Shown: piece after piece, positions 16,691 through 25,982 of the stretch | How positions within the stretch are numbered: the stretch's first letter is position 1 | Layout: every line of letters starts with the position of its first letter | Assembly: GCF_000189535.1 (NCBI RefSeq) | Contig: NC_015145.1 | Coordinates: 1,674,001 to 1,738,000 of the forward strand | Direction of reading: 5' to 3' | Length of the DNA stretch: 64,000 nt | DNA from: Pseudarthrobacter phenanthrenivorans Sphe3 | GTDB lineage: Bacteria > Actinomycetota > Actinomycetes > Actinomycetales > Micrococcaceae | The notes under the pieces: model-generated | Seen by the model: only the letters and a program-made list of their open reading frames with translations | What the model was told of the DNA's origin: nothing | Database searches by the model: none | Translations under genes and position numbers: made by a program

Positions 16691-18415
16691 ATGGAAGATG
16701 TGAAGGCGCCCGAGGTGCCCGGCTTCACCGTTGGCCGGCAGTTGGGCCGCGGCGGGAGCGCTACCGTTTGGCTCGGCACGGACCAGGAAACCGGCCGGCA
16801 AGTCGCCCTGAAGTGCTTTCCGCCCGCCGCCGGCAGGGCCAGGTGTACCCAGCGGCTGTCCCCGGATGCTGTGCGCCGTGAGATCCGGATCCTGTCCGTC
16901 CTGGACCATCCGCACCTGGTCAGAGCACATGACGTGGTCGGCCTGTCAGGGTCCCTCGAAGGAGGCGCGGCGCTGGTGATGGAGTACGCCTCCGGTGGCT
17001 CCCTCGCGGGCCTGCTGTCCAGCCGGGGCAGGTTGAGCGTGGGCGAAACAGTAACTGTGCTGACTCCCATCGCCCAGGTGCTGGCATACCTGCATGGCAA
17101 CGGCTTCACCCACTCCGACATTTCGCCCGGAAACGTCCTGTTCACCGGCCAGGGCAAACCGATGCTGTCCGACCTCGGCATCGCCCGGATGCTGGGTGAG
17201 CCTGCCGGAGGCGACGCTTCAGGAACGCCGGGCTTCGTCGATCCCGCCCCGCTTGATGCGGTGCGCGGGCTCCAGCCGGAGAGGGATGTCTACTCGACGG
17301 CGGCGCTCGGCTGGTTCTGCCTCACCGGCAGAGTGCCGGGCCGGACAGCAGACCGGCCGCCCCTGTCCCTCCTGGTTCCGGAGGTCCCGCGGGAGCTGGC
17401 CGCTGCCCTCGAAGCGGGCCTCAGTGAGGAACGGCGGGGGCGGCCTGCTGCCGCGGCGCTGGCAACGGCGGTGTACCGCAGCGCCGCACCGGAACCGCTG
17501 GACCTGGCGGCGTCGGTGCATCCCACAGTGATTCCTGAGCTGTTAACCCGACGGCAGGTCCCGGCGCCGTCCCGGCGCAGGGCAGCGGCCGAAAAACTGC
17601 GGGTTGCAGGCAGGAGGATCGCCACCTTGCCCTGGTCCCGTATCCCCTGGGTTCCTGCCCTCTTCGTCAAGGCGTCCGTGCCGGCGGCGGGGATCCCCTT
17701 CCCGCGTTCCGGCAACGGTCGTCCGGCTGCCCATGGAAAGCACGCAGGCAAGAGGACGCCCACGCTGCCTCGGAAATTTTGGTCCGGACGTCCAGTGGCG
17801 GTACGTTACGTTATCCCTCCCGCCGTGGCCGCGGCGGCCGCCTGCGTCTGGTGGTTCTCCGGAGTCGGAGGTTTCCCGCCCGAACCTGCCGGCGCTGAAC
17901 CGCGCCCAGCGGCAGCCGCGGTGGAAGGAACGGGTTACGTCCATGGTGACGCCGCGGTGCCGGCGCCGGCGCACACAGCCGATGCCGAGGGGGATGCAGG
18001 CCTTGCCGGTCTGAGGCAGCAGGCGCAGGCGCGCGATCCCGTTGCTGCTGTCCGTGGCCTCGCTGCCCTGCGGGACCGGGCCTTCAGCAGCGGAGACCTG
18101 GAACTGCTCAAGGAAGTGAACGCGGAAGGGTCAGGCGCCGCGAACGCCGACGGGCAAACAGCCGATCAGCTGCTCGCGTCCGGCCGTGTCCTCGCCGGAT
18201 TCTCAAGCACGCTCACGGATGTCGAGGCAGAGGAAGGCGCAACGCACACGCACGCCGTGGTGCGCGTTGTCTCCGCCTCCTCCACCTATAAGGAAATGGA
18301 CAGCCAGGGTGCCGTCGTCGGTGTTGGCCCGGCCAGCGAACCGCGGCGGCTCAAGCTGGTGCTCACGGCCGTTGACGGCACGTGGCGGATCAGCGACATC
18401 CTTGCCGGGGGCTGA
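16691..18415 (+). CDS. Membrane-anchored Ser/Thr protein kinase
   Basis: A 574-residue bacterial Hanks-type kinase. The kinase domain spans about residues 10-265: glycine loop LGRGGSATV (18-26), K41 in VALK, E64 in the C-helix, catalytic D143 in HSDISPGN, and metal-binding D161. Two features are unusual. The catalytic loop has Ser where most Ser/Thr kinases have Lys (HRDxKxxN), and the DFG motif reads DLG. A basic, Pro/Arg-rich linker follows, then one membrane helix (about 372-391) and an extracytoplasmic domain of about 180 residues with no PASTA repeat. That domain may sense an envelope signal. Activity is probable because K41, E64, D143, N148 and D161 are all kept. Confidence 0.88.
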   Translation: MEDVKAPEVPGFTVGRQLGRGGSATVWLGTDQETGRQVALKCFPPAAGRARCTQRLSPDAVRREIRILSVLDHPHLVRAHDVVGLSGSLEGGAALVMEYASGGSLAGLLSSRGRLSVGETVTVLTPIAQVLAYLHGNGFTHSDISPGNVLFTGQGKPMLSDLGIARMLGEPAGGDASGTPGFVDPAPLDAVRGLQPERDVYSTAALGWFCLTGRVPGRTADRPPLSLLVPEVPRELAAALEAGLSEERRGRPAAAALATAVYRSAAPEPLDLAASVHPTVIPELLTRRQVPAPSRRRAAAEKLRVAGRRIATLPWSRIPWVPALFVKASVPAAGIPFPRSGNGRPAAHGKHAGKRTPTLPRKFWSGRPVAVRYVIPPAVAAAAACVWWFSGVGGFPPEPAGAEPRPAAAAVEGTGYVHGDAAVPAPAHTADAEGDAGLAGLRQQAQARDPVAAVRGLAALRDRAFSSGDLELLKEVNAEGSGAANADGQTADQLLASGRVLAGFSSTLTDVEAEEGATHTHAVVRVVSASSTYKEMDSQGAVVGVGPASEPRRLKLVLTAVDGTWRISDILAGG

Positions 18416-18471
18416 TCCCGCTGCAGCCCCGCGTAGGTACGCGCTGGGCCTGGCGCCTGCAACGCAAGGTG

Positions 18472-19398
18472 CTATCCCAGGCCCGCGTTTTCCTTGCCTG
18501 CGGTCCCTTCTGCGCCGGCAACCCATTCAGCCGCCTGCGCCAGCGTGGGATGCTGCCACGTGAAGCCGGCGTCCCTGAGCACCGCCGGTTCCATGCGCTG
18601 GCTGGAGAGAAGGAGCTCCTCCGCCAGTTCCCGCATCACCAGGCGCAAGACCGGCGCAGGGACGCGAAGGACGGCAGGCCGGTGCAGGGCGCGGGCCAGT
18701 GCAGCCACCAGTGCGTTGACGTCGGAGTCTTCCGGAGCGCACAGGTTGACGGGACCACTGGAACCTGACTCCAGCAGGAAGAGGAACGCGGCGGAAACGT
18801 CCGGCAGCGTGACCCAGGGCCAGTACTGGCGGCCGTTCCCCAGGGGCCCGCCCACGCCCAGGCGCATGAGTGGCAGCAGCCTGCCCATGGCTCCGCCTTT
18901 ACGGCTGAGGACCACGCCCGTCCGCGGAATCACCACGCGCACGCTGTCCGGGGCAGTACGTGCAGCCTCCTCCCACTCCACGCAGATCCGTGACAAGACA
19001 CCCGACCCCGGCGGCGCATCCTCCCGAAGCACGGTGTTGCCGGCGTCGCCGTAGTATCCGGAGGCGGACTGGCTGATGAAGGTGCGCGGCGGCGAATCCA
19101 GCCGGCGCATCGCTGAGGTGAGGGTGCGCGTGGAGCCCACCCGGGAGCGGAAAAGCTCCTCCACGCGCTTGCGGGTCCAGGGCCTGTCGCCGATGCCGGC
19201 GCCGGCGAGGTTCACCACCGCGTCCGCCCCTTCCAGCGCACCGGGGTCCAACTCACCGGCCGCAGGGTCCCAGCGGATTTCCAATGCGGAAGCAGGTTTT
19301 CGCCTGACCAGGGACACGACGTCGTGCCCGGCGTTCCGGAAGGTTGCTGCCACGGAGGTGCCGATCAGCCCGGAGGCCCCGGCGATGATGATGCGCAT
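18472..19398 (-). CDS. TIGR01777-family NAD(P)-binding epimerase-like protein
   Basis: An extended short-chain dehydrogenase of 308 residues. The dinucleotide loop GASGLIG is at residues 7-13, followed by VVNLAGAGIGDRPWTRKRVEEL and the catalytic-type SASGYYGD segment. The C-terminus matches the DUF1731 tail (FTWQHPTLAQAAEW). The reaction of this family (YfcH-like) is not firmly established; sugar-nucleotide epimerase activity is only inferred from the fold. The ATG at 19398 is used because the Rossmann strand begins there. A GTG five codons upstream is an alternative. Mycobacteria have a homologue between dlaT and lipB. Confidence 0.87.
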   Translation of the reverse strand: MRIIIAGASGLIGTSVAATFRNAGHDVVSLVRRKPASALEIRWDPAAGELDPGALEGADAVVNLAGAGIGDRPWTRKRVEELFRSRVGSTRTLTSAMRRLDSPPRTFISQSASGYYGDAGNTVLREDAPPGSGVLSRICVEWEEAARTAPDSVRVVIPRTGVVLSRKGGAMGRLLPLMRLGVGGPLGNGRQYWPWVTLPDVSAAFLFLLESGSSGPVNLCAPEDSDVNALVAALARALHRPAVLRVPAPVLRLVMRELAEELLLSSQRMEPAVLRDAGFTWQHPTLAQAAEWVAGAEGTAGKENAGLG

Positions 19399-19459
19399 GC
19401 TCCATCTCACCACGCCACGTCCCCCCGAGGCGCCTCCCTGCGGCCGCTGAAGGGTTGAC

Positions 19460-19465
19460 TATGAT
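19460..19465 (+). promoter_or_regulatory. Candidate -10 element of a leaderless tricorn promoter
   Basis: TATGAT ends six bases before the ATG at 19472, with the same hexamer and nearly the same spacer as at map. No ribosome site is present. Confidence 0.5.
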
Positions 19466-19471
19466 CAAACG

Positions 19472-22400
19472 ATGACCTTTTCGAGCTACTTCCGTTTCCC
19501 GCATTTGCATGGCGACCTGGTCACTTTCGTGGCCGAGGACGACGTGTGGATCGCGCCCCTGGGTGGCGGCCGCGCCTGGCGTGTTTCCGCGCTCCAACTG
19601 CCGGCCCGCAACCCCCGTTTCACACCCGACGGAAAGCGGCTGGTGTGGACCGTGGTCCAGGGAACGGCGCCCGAGGTGGTATCGGCAGAGGTCGACGGCG
19701 GCGGGTACCGGCAGCTGACGTACTTCGGCCACAGCACCACAAGGGTCAAGGGCTTCACCGCTAACGGTTCGGTGGTGGTCACCAGCGCTTTCCGCCAGGC
19801 CGAAAGCAGGCACACGCACGCTTACAGCGTGCCGCTTGAGGGCGGCTGGGCTGAAGAGCTACCTTTCGGGCCGGTTGAGTCCGTGGCGTTCGGCCCTGAA
19901 GTGGGCGACGAACGCCCCGTGGTGGTAGGCAGCGTGCTGTCCCGCGAACCGGCCTGGTGGAAGCGTTACCGCGGCGGCACTGCAGGAAAGCTGTGGATCG
20001 ACACGGACGGCAACGGTGAGTTCGAGCGCCTGCTCCCGGACGTTGACGGCAACCTCGCCGATCCCATGTGGGTGGGCGGCCGGATCGCTTTCCTGTCGGA
20101 CCACGAAGGCTACGGCAACCTGTACTCGGTCCTTCCCAACGGGAAGGACCTGCGCCGGCATACCGACCATGAAGACTTCTACGTCCGCCACGCAGCGACG
20201 GACGGCACGCGCGTGATTTTCGAGTCCGCCGGCGAGTTGTGGGTGCTCCACGACCTGGGTTCCGATGCGGTGCGGCTGGACATCACCCTCGGCTCTGCAT
20301 CCCAGTCCCGGCGTCCCGCCCTGCTCAAGACCAGCAAGCACCTCGGTGCGGTGGTGCCGGACGCCACCGGTTCGGCCAGTGCAGTGGAAGCCCATGGCAC
20401 CATCCACTGGCTCCGGCACAAGGACGGCCCATCCCGCATCATCGAGGCCACCCCCGGTGTCCGTGCCCGGCTGCCCAGGCCGCTTGGCGAGGGCCGGATC
20501 GCCTACATTGCAGACCATGATGGCGCGGAGGCGTTGTACATCAAGGACATTGCTGCGCCCGTACCGCACGCCGCCGCGGCCGGCGGGGCCGGCGCCCGCA
20601 GCACCCTTTCTGCGGGGCAGGGAGCCGCGGCCGGGCACACGGATAAAGCGGAACACGAAGAAACCGTGGCGCTGCCACAGCCGGTTCCGGCCGCCGGCGC
20701 CGCCATCATGGGCGGCAGCAGCAACGCCGGGACCCATGCCACGGACGAGCAGGCCGACGTCGCCCCAGACTCCGGTGCCACCGCTGCGGATGCCCAGGCA
20801 GGTGGCGCGCAGGAAGACGCCACAGACCGCATCGACTTCCCGGGAACGTCCCGTGCCAGCGCACTGGAAACGAGCCCGGACGGGCAGAGGATCGCTGTGG
20901 GCACCTCGTTTGGCGAGGTGTACATAGCGGACACCCGGACCGGTGAACTGGCCCTGGTAGCAAGCATTGGTGAAGGGACCGTGGCAGATCTTGCATGGTC
21001 AGCGGATTCGCGATGGCTCGTTTGGTCGGAGCCGGTCACGTCCTTTGGTTCCCGCAGCCGGCTGCGGCTGGCCAACGTGGCAACGCCGGATGCCGCCCCG
21101 GTGGACGTCACCGATGGCCGTTTCTGCGACCAGTCCCCGGCCTTCACCCCTGACGGGAAGTTCCTGGCCTTCCTGTCGAACCGCAGCTTTGACCCCGTGT
21201 ACGACGGACATTCCTTCGACCTCTCGTTCCCCAGCCCCATCAAGCCGTACCTTGTGGCACTCGCTGCGGACACGCCGTCGCCCTTCGGCCCTGCAGTGGA
21301 CTCCGAAGGAGCGGACGCACCATCCGCCGAGGGAGCAGGCAGGCAGGACGAGGCCGGGCCGGAGCTGCCGGAGGTCCGGGTAGACCCGGAGGGCCTGGCG
21401 CACCGGGTCATCACCGTTCCCGTTCCCCAGGGTAACTACACCTCATTGAAAGCCTCCGACGGGGCGCTGCTGTGGCTCGACTGGGCACTGGCCGGCGTGA
21501 CCGGTGACGGAAAAGCCAGCCAGGACGACAAGGACTCCCGCCCCAGCCTGGTCCGGTTCGACCTTGGCCGGCGCAAGCAGTCCACCCTGGTGGACGCGCT
21601 GGACAGCTACCGGCTGTCGGGGGACCGCAGCAAGGTGGTGCTGATTTCGGACAAGCAGGTCACGGTTGTTCCCACGGACGCCAAAGCGGACGAGGAGTCC
21701 GGGAAGCTGGTCAAGGTTGACCTGGGCCGCATCCGCGTCATGATGGATCCGCTCAGCGTCTGGGGCCAGGCGTTCGACGAGGCCTGGCGGCTGCAGCGGG
21801 ACTTCTTCTGGGCCGAGGACATGGCGGGGCAGGACTGGCAGTCCATCCACCGCCGCTACCGTCCGCTCGTGGAGCGTCTCGGCTCGCATGATGACCTGGT
21901 GGACCTCCTGTGGGAGCTGCACGGCGAACTGGGGACCTCCCATGCCTACGTCCGTCCGGCGCCGGTTACCGAGAACGGCAGCCATGGCCAGGGCAGGCTT
22001 GGTGCCGACCTGGCCCACACGCCGGGCGGGTGGGAGATCACCCGCATCCTGGCAGGGGAGTCTTCGGATCCATTGGCCACGTCGCCCCTGACCAGGCCGG
22101 GCGTCGGCGCCAAAGCCGGGGATATCCTGCTGGCGATCGACGGCGTGCCGCTGTCGGAAAGCGTCACGCCGGCCATGCAGCTCGTGGGGGCGGCGGGCCG
22201 TGCGGTGGAGCTGACCCTCCTCAATGGCGTTGCCCACGGAGCCGCGGCCGGCACTCAGCGCCGTGTCGCCGTCGTGCCCGTCAAGGATGAGGAACGCTTG
22301 CGGTACCAGGAGTGGGTGGCCGCCAACCGGCGCACCGTCCGGGAAGCATCCGGCGGCAAGTTCGGCTACCTGCACATTCCGGACATGATGGCGAACGGCT

Positions 22401-22996
22401 GGGCGCAGCTCCACCGGGACCTGGACACTGAGACGGCGCTGGACGGACTCATCGTGGATGTCCGGCGCAACCGCGGCGGCCACACGTCCCAGCTGGTGGC
22501 CGAACTCATCGGCCGGAAGGTCACGGGCTGGAGCATGCCCCGCGGCGAGAAGCCGCGGACGTACCCGCACCACGCGCCGCGCGGCCCGGTGATCATCCTG
22601 GCCGACGAATTCGCCGGTTCTGACGGTGACATCATCACGCAGGTGTCAAAGCTGCGGGGTATCGGCCCGGTCATCGGGACGCGCACCTGGGGCGGTGTGG
22701 TGGGCATCGACAACCGGTTCGCCCTGGCCGACGGCACCGGCGTCACCCAGCCGCGGTACGCCACCTGGTTCGGCGGTGGAGTGGGCTGGAGCGTGGAGAA
22801 CTACGGCGTGGATCCGGACATCGAAGTGACCTATCCGCCGCACGCGTACGCGGCCGGGCGCGATCCGCAGCTGGAGTACGGCATCGGAGCGCTCAAGGAA
22901 ATGATCCAGGAGCTGCCCACGGACCGTCCGCCGGCACGTGAGGGATACCGCCGGCTGCGGCCCGCTCCGCTGCCTGCACGCGCCCAGGGCAACTAG
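19472..22996 (+). CDS. Tricorn-type S41 peptidase
   Basis: A 1174-residue homologue of tricorn protease, which in archaea degrades proteasome-derived peptides. The N-terminal two thirds hold two beta-propellers with repeated strands such as NPRFTPDGKRLVW and SPAFTPDGKFLAFLSNR. A PDZ-like domain and the S41 catalytic core follow. The tetrad is intact: S823-H824 (GTSHAYV), nucleophile S1050 (FAGSDGD) and E1109 (VENYGVDPD). Spacings (227 and 59 residues) are close to those of the Thermoplasma enzyme. There is no signal peptide, so it is cytoplasmic. A low-complexity Ala/Gly/Glu insert (about 368-450) interrupts the first propeller region. Confidence 0.93.
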   Translation: MTFSSYFRFPHLHGDLVTFVAEDDVWIAPLGGGRAWRVSALQLPARNPRFTPDGKRLVWTVVQGTAPEVVSAEVDGGGYRQLTYFGHSTTRVKGFTANGSVVVTSAFRQAESRHTHAYSVPLEGGWAEELPFGPVESVAFGPEVGDERPVVVGSVLSREPAWWKRYRGGTAGKLWIDTDGNGEFERLLPDVDGNLADPMWVGGRIAFLSDHEGYGNLYSVLPNGKDLRRHTDHEDFYVRHAATDGTRVIFESAGELWVLHDLGSDAVRLDITLGSASQSRRPALLKTSKHLGAVVPDATGSASAVEAHGTIHWLRHKDGPSRIIEATPGVRARLPRPLGEGRIAYIADHDGAEALYIKDIAAPVPHAAAAGGAGARSTLSAGQGAAAGHTDKAEHEETVALPQPVPAAGAAIMGGSSNAGTHATDEQADVAPDSGATAADAQAGGAQEDATDRIDFPGTSRASALETSPDGQRIAVGTSFGEVYIADTRTGELALVASIGEGTVADLAWSADSRWLVWSEPVTSFGSRSRLRLANVATPDAAPVDVTDGRFCDQSPAFTPDGKFLAFLSNRSFDPVYDGHSFDLSFPSPIKPYLVALAADTPSPFGPAVDSEGADAPSAEGAGRQDEAGPELPEVRVDPEGLAHRVITVPVPQGNYTSLKASDGALLWLDWALAGVTGDGKASQDDKDSRPSLVRFDLGRRKQSTLVDALDSYRLSGDRSKVVLISDKQVTVVPTDAKADEESGKLVKVDLGRIRVMMDPLSVWGQAFDEAWRLQRDFFWAEDMAGQDWQSIHRRYRPLVERLGSHDDLVDLLWELHGELGTSHAYVRPAPVTENGSHGQGRLGADLAHTPGGWEITRILAGESSDPLATSPLTRPGVGAKAGDILLAIDGVPLSESVTPAMQLVGAAGRAVELTLLNGVAHGAAAGTQRRVAVVPVKDEERLRYQEWVAANRRTVREASGGKFGYLHIPDMMANGWAQLHRDLDTETALDGLIVDVRRNRGGHTSQLVAELIGRKVTGWSMPRGEKPRTYPHHAPRGPVIILADEFAGSDGDIITQVSKLRGIGPVIGTRTWGGVVGIDNRFALADGTGVTQPRYATWFGGGVGWSVENYGVDPDIEVTYPPHAYAAGRDPQLEYGIGALKEMIQELPTDRPPAREGYRRLRPAPLPARAQGN

Positions 22997-23009
22997 CCCC
23001 GGGAACAGA

Positions 23010-23053
23010 AAAGGCCCTGCCTGTCCGGAACACTCCGGCCAGGCAGGGCCTTT
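23010..23053. terminator. Bidirectional terminator between the tricorn and OsmC genes
   Basis: A 14-base-pair perfect stem (23010-23023 with 23040-23053) carries a second small CCGG/CCGG stem in its loop. The arms begin with AAA and end in TTT. It lies 14 bases after the tricorn stop and 17 before the OsmC stop, so it serves both genes. Confidence 0.88.
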
Positions 23054-23069
23054 CGGCGTTAACCGCGGA

Positions 23070-23498
23070 TCAGGATTCCAGTGTGGCATCCATGGTGATG
23101 TCGATGCTTGCCAGCGCACCTGACACGGGGCAGCCCACCTTGGCTTCGCCGGCAATCTTCTGGAACTCGTCCTCAGAGATGCCGGGGACCCTCGCCGCGA
23201 CGGTCAGGTGGCTGCCGGTGATGCCGGTGCCCGGAACGAACGTCACGTCAGCCTTGGCCCGGACTTCTTCCGGGGTGTGTCCTGCCTTTGCCAGCTCGTT
23301 GCTGAAGGCCATGGAGAAGCAGGCGGCGTGCGCTGCGGCGATGAGCTCCTCGGGGCTGGTCTTACCGTTGGCCGCTTCCGTGCGGGCCTTCCACGTGACA
23401 TCGAACGTGCCAAGGCCTGAGGTGGCCAGGCTGGTGGTTCCGGAACCTTCCGTCAGGTTGCCGTTCCATACTGCATTTGCTGAACGTGTTGCTGCCAT
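23070..23498 (-). CDS. osmC: OsmC-family peroxiredoxin-like protein
   Basis: A 142-residue thiol peroxidase family protein. The two redox cysteines are C60 (AAAHAACFSMAFS) and C123 (KVGCPVSGAL). The first cysteine context and the short length fit the OsmC subgroup of the OsmC/Ohr family, which detoxifies organic hydroperoxides. The ATG at 23498 is chosen because gaggag lies six bases upstream; a GTG two codons earlier is possible. It forms a single-gene unit. Confidence 0.9.
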   Translation of the reverse strand: MAATRSANAVWNGNLTEGSGTTSLATSGLGTFDVTWKARTEAANGKTSPEELIAAAHAACFSMAFSNELAKAGHTPEEVRAKADVTFVPGTGITGSHLTVAARVPGISEDEFQKIAGEAKVGCPVSGALASIDITMDATLES

Positions 23499-23629
23499 GT
23501 TCACTCCTCAGGTCGATGTGTACCGGGGCAGGCCGCTGCCTGGACCCCGCCGGTCCCATCCTAGGGACTTCACTGGCGGCGTGCACCGGCTGTCCGCTGT
23601 CAGTGGATTATGACCGGGTTGTTAAACGA

Positions 23630-23668
23630 CGACGGCGGCGCCGCCTTGGAGGAGGGGCGCCGCCGTCG
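23630..23668 (-). terminator. Terminator of the small membrane protein gene
   Basis: A 13-base-pair stem (23630-23642 with 23656-23668). On the minus strand the stem is followed by GTCGTTTAAC, which holds three Ts. The outer arm shares the 18-mer GTTAAACGACGACGGCGG with the hairpin at 24088. Confidence 0.75.
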
Positions 23669-23691
23669 CGGTGGTCCGGTTGGGAGGACGG

Positions 23692-24042
23692 TTACTGCCA
23701 GAGCGTGGCGATGGCCACGTTCAGCAGGGCGAGCCCGCCCACACCGTGCGCCAGCCCAGCGCTGATGGGCTCACCCTTCTTGTACTTCCGGCGGCCGATG
23801 AAGGCCAGGACACCGACGGCGAGGGCAACTGCGAACTTGATGCCGAGCTTGAAGTAGTTGGCATCCATGTCCAGGGCCGGGATGAGTCCCATCAGGGCGA
23901 CGCCGGTGAGGAGCTGGAGCATGGCGCCGTCGAACTGGCGCGGGTGGACTGTTGGCTTTTTCATCTGGCCGATCCAGATGCCAACGATCATGGCGGCGCC
24001 GACGATGTGCAGGAAAACCACGATGTTATAGACGATGTTCAT
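23692..24042 (-). CDS. Four-helix integral membrane protein of unknown function
   Basis: A 116-residue protein with about four hydrophobic segments. The first carries VFLHIVGAAMIVGIWIGQM, and further segments lie near residues 42-56, 65-83 and 95-114. A conserved His (FLHIVGAA) in the first helix recalls small cytochrome-b- or CopD-like membrane proteins, but nothing else supports haem or copper binding. I cannot assign a function. The ATG directly follows a candidate -10 element and has no ribosome site. Confidence 0.8.
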   Translation of the reverse strand: MNIVYNIVVFLHIVGAAMIVGIWIGQMKKPTVHPRQFDGAMLQLLTGVALMGLIPALDMDANYFKLGIKFAVALAVGVLAFIGRRKYKKGEPISAGLAHGVGGLALLNVAIATLWQ

Positions 24043-24048
24043 GGGACC

Positions 24049-24054
24049 AGTGTA
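24049..24054 (-). promoter_or_regulatory. Candidate -10 element of a leaderless promoter
   Basis: TACACT on the minus strand ends six bases before the ATG at 24042. Confidence 0.45.
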
Positions 24055-24087
24055 GCCAGAGATTCTACGGCCTGTAGTAGTTAAACG

Positions 24088-24143
24088 ACGACGGCGGTGC
24101 AGGCCGTCCGATGGATTCCCACCGTGGCCTGCACCGCCGTCGT
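24088..24143 (-). terminator. Long hairpin terminator after the E2 gene
   Basis: Two 18-base arms (24088-24105 and 24126-24143) pair perfectly around a 20-base loop, 13 bases past the E2 stop. On the minus strand the stem is followed by GTCGTTTAAC, as at 23630. It separates the E2 gene from the small membrane protein gene on the same strand. Confidence 0.8.
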
Positions 24144-24156
24144 TCGAGGCTGGGAG

Positions 24157-25920
24157 TTACAGCCCCAGGTCTGCTTCGAACGCGCCTTCTTCAAGGCGTG
24201 CCTTCAGGGTCTGGAGGAAACGGCCTGCGTCCGCGCCGTCCACCAGGCGGTGGTCGTACGTCAGGGACAGGTACATCATGGAGCGGATGGCGATTGAGTC
24301 GTCGCCGTTCTCGTCGGCAACCACCACGGCACGCTTGACGATCGCGCCGGTGCCCAGGATGCCCACCTGCGGCTGGTTGATGATCGGGGTGTCGAACAGT
24401 GCCCCCACCGAGCCGATGTTGGTGATGCTGAAAGTACCGCCGGACAGCTCGTCAGGACCAATCTTGCCGTCGCGCGTACGGCTGGCGACGTCGGCGATCT
24501 TTCCTGCCAGGCCGGCGAGGTTCAGGCTTCCGGCATCGTTGATGACCGGAACCAGGAGGCCCTTATCAGTGTCGACGGCGATCGCCAGGTGCTCGGCGTT
24601 GTGGTAGGTGATCTCCTGCTTGTCCTCGTCGTAGGCAGCGTTGAGCTTGGGGTGCTGCTTGAGGGCCTCGGCCACGGCCTTGGCGATGAACGGCAGGAAC
24701 GTCAGCTTGGTGCCGTTCTGCGCCTGGAAGGAGTTCTTGGCGCGGGCACGGAGCTTCGCCACCTTGGTCATGTCCACCTCGTGGACCTGCGTCAGCTGCG
24801 TGGAAACCTCGAGGGATTCGCGCATGCGGCGGGCGATGACCTGGCGGATGCGCGGGGCCTTCTGGGTGGTGCCGCGAAGTGAGGAAGCAGCGGCGCTGGA
24901 AGCAGCGGGAGCCGGGGCAGCAGGGGCAGCGGCCGGAGCCGGTGCAGGTGCGGCCTTGGCTTCAGCTGCGGCCATGACATCCTGCTTGCGGATGCGGCCG
25001 CCGACGCCGGTGCCTGACAGGGAGGAGATGTCCACGCCGTGCTGGTTGGCGAGCTTGCGGACCAGGGGAGTCACGTAGCCGGATTCGGAGCCGCCTGCTG
25101 CAGGGGCCTCAGCTGCTGCGGGAGCGGGTGCTTCTTTGGGTGCTTCCGGTGCCGGGGCGGGGGCTGCTGCCGGTGCGGGAGCGGCCTGCGGGGCCGGCGC
25201 CTCGGCTTTGGGTGCTTCTTCAGCCTTGGGTGCTTCCTGCACCGGCGCCTCGGTGGAGGGAGCCTCTGCGGGAGCGGCAGCTGCGCCTGAACCGATGACG
25301 GCCAGGACGGAGCCGACCTCTGCGGTCTCGTCCTCGTTGACGCGGATTTCCTGCAGGGTACCGGCCACGGGGGACGGAATTTCGGTGTCGACCTTGTCGG
25401 TGGAGACCTCCAGCAGGGGCTCATCCATTTCCACGGTGTCGCCCACGGCTTTCAGCCAGCGGGTGACAGTACCTTCGGTGACGCTTTCGCCCAGCGCGGG
25501 GAGGGTGACCTCGTGGCTTTCGCCGCCGCCGGCGCCGCCCGCCGCAGGTGCCTGCTGTGCGGGCGCTTCCTGTGCGGGTGCTTCTTCAGCCGGTGCTTCC
25601 TGGGCGGGTGCTTCTTCAGCGGGTGCTTCCTCGGCAGGTGCCTGCTGTGCGGGGGCTTCTTCGGCAGGCGCACCGCCGCCGGAGCCGTCGCCTATGCGGA
25701 CCAGGGGAGCGCCAACCTCGGCGGTCTCGTCCTCGGCAACCAGGATTTCCTCAATCACGCCAGCTACAGGAGAGGGGATTTCAGTGTCTACTTTGTCGGT
25801 GGAGACTTCGAGCAGGGGCTCGTCCACCTCTACCCGGTCACCTACCTGCTTGAGCCAGCGGGTGACGGTTCCTTCGGTGACGCTCTCACCGAGGGCGGGC
25901 AAGTTAACGGATTCAGACAT
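24157..25920 (-). CDS. sucB: Dihydrolipoamide acyltransferase, E2 of 2-oxoacid dehydrogenase complexes
   Basis: A 587-residue E2 with two N-terminal lipoyl domains (about 3-77 and 137-210, lipoyl lysines K43 and K176 in [11 protein letters not shown]). An E3/E1-binding domain (about 300-335, [15 protein letters not shown]) and a C-terminal catalytic domain with the HRLVDGA motif follow. Linkers are Ala/Pro/Glu-rich, the first made of nine [10 protein letters not shown]-type pentads (84-128). Usual annotation is succinyltransferase (SucB), but the gene neighbourhood matches mycobacterial dlaT, which serves pyruvate dehydrogenase. Substrate choice is therefore open. The ATG at 25920 has a ribosome site (aaggag). 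It lies downstream of lpdA. Confidence 0.93.
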   Translation of the reverse strand: MSESVNLPALGESVTEGTVTRWLKQVGDRVEVDEPLLEVSTDKVDTEIPSPVAGVIEEILVAEDETAEVGAPLVRIGDGSGGGAPAEEAPAQQAPAEEAPAEEAPAQEAPAEEAPAQEAPAQQAPAAGGAGGGESHEVTLPALGESVTEGTVTRWLKAVGDTVEMDEPLLEVSTDKVDTEIPSPVAGTLQEIRVNEDETAEVGSVLAVIGSGAAAAPAEAPSTEAPVQEAPKAEEAPKAEAPAPQAAPAPAAAPAPAPEAPKEAPAPAAAEAPAAGGSESGYVTPLVRKLANQHGVDISSLSGTGVGGRIRKQDVMAAAEAKAAPAPAPAAAPAAPAPAASSAAASSLRGTTQKAPRIRQVIARRMRESLEVSTQLTQVHEVDMTKVAKLRARAKNSFQAQNGTKLTFLPFIAKAVAEALKQHPKLNAAYDEDKQEITYHNAEHLAIAVDTDKGLLVPVINDAGSLNLAGLAGKIADVASRTRDGKIGPDELSGGTFSITNIGSVGALFDTPIINQPQVGILGTGAIVKRAVVVADENGDDSIAIRSMMYLSLTYDHRLVDGADAGRFLQTLKARLEEGAFEADLGL

Positions 25921-25982
25921 GTCGTCCCCGTTCTCCTTATTGATCTTTAGTGCGGATGATTGCTGCCTTGTTGGCCAGCCTA

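Noticed and set aside
25537..25671. Regular short repeats as a CRISPR-like array
   Set aside because: They are in-frame 15-bp codon repeats of the E2 linker with no spacers.
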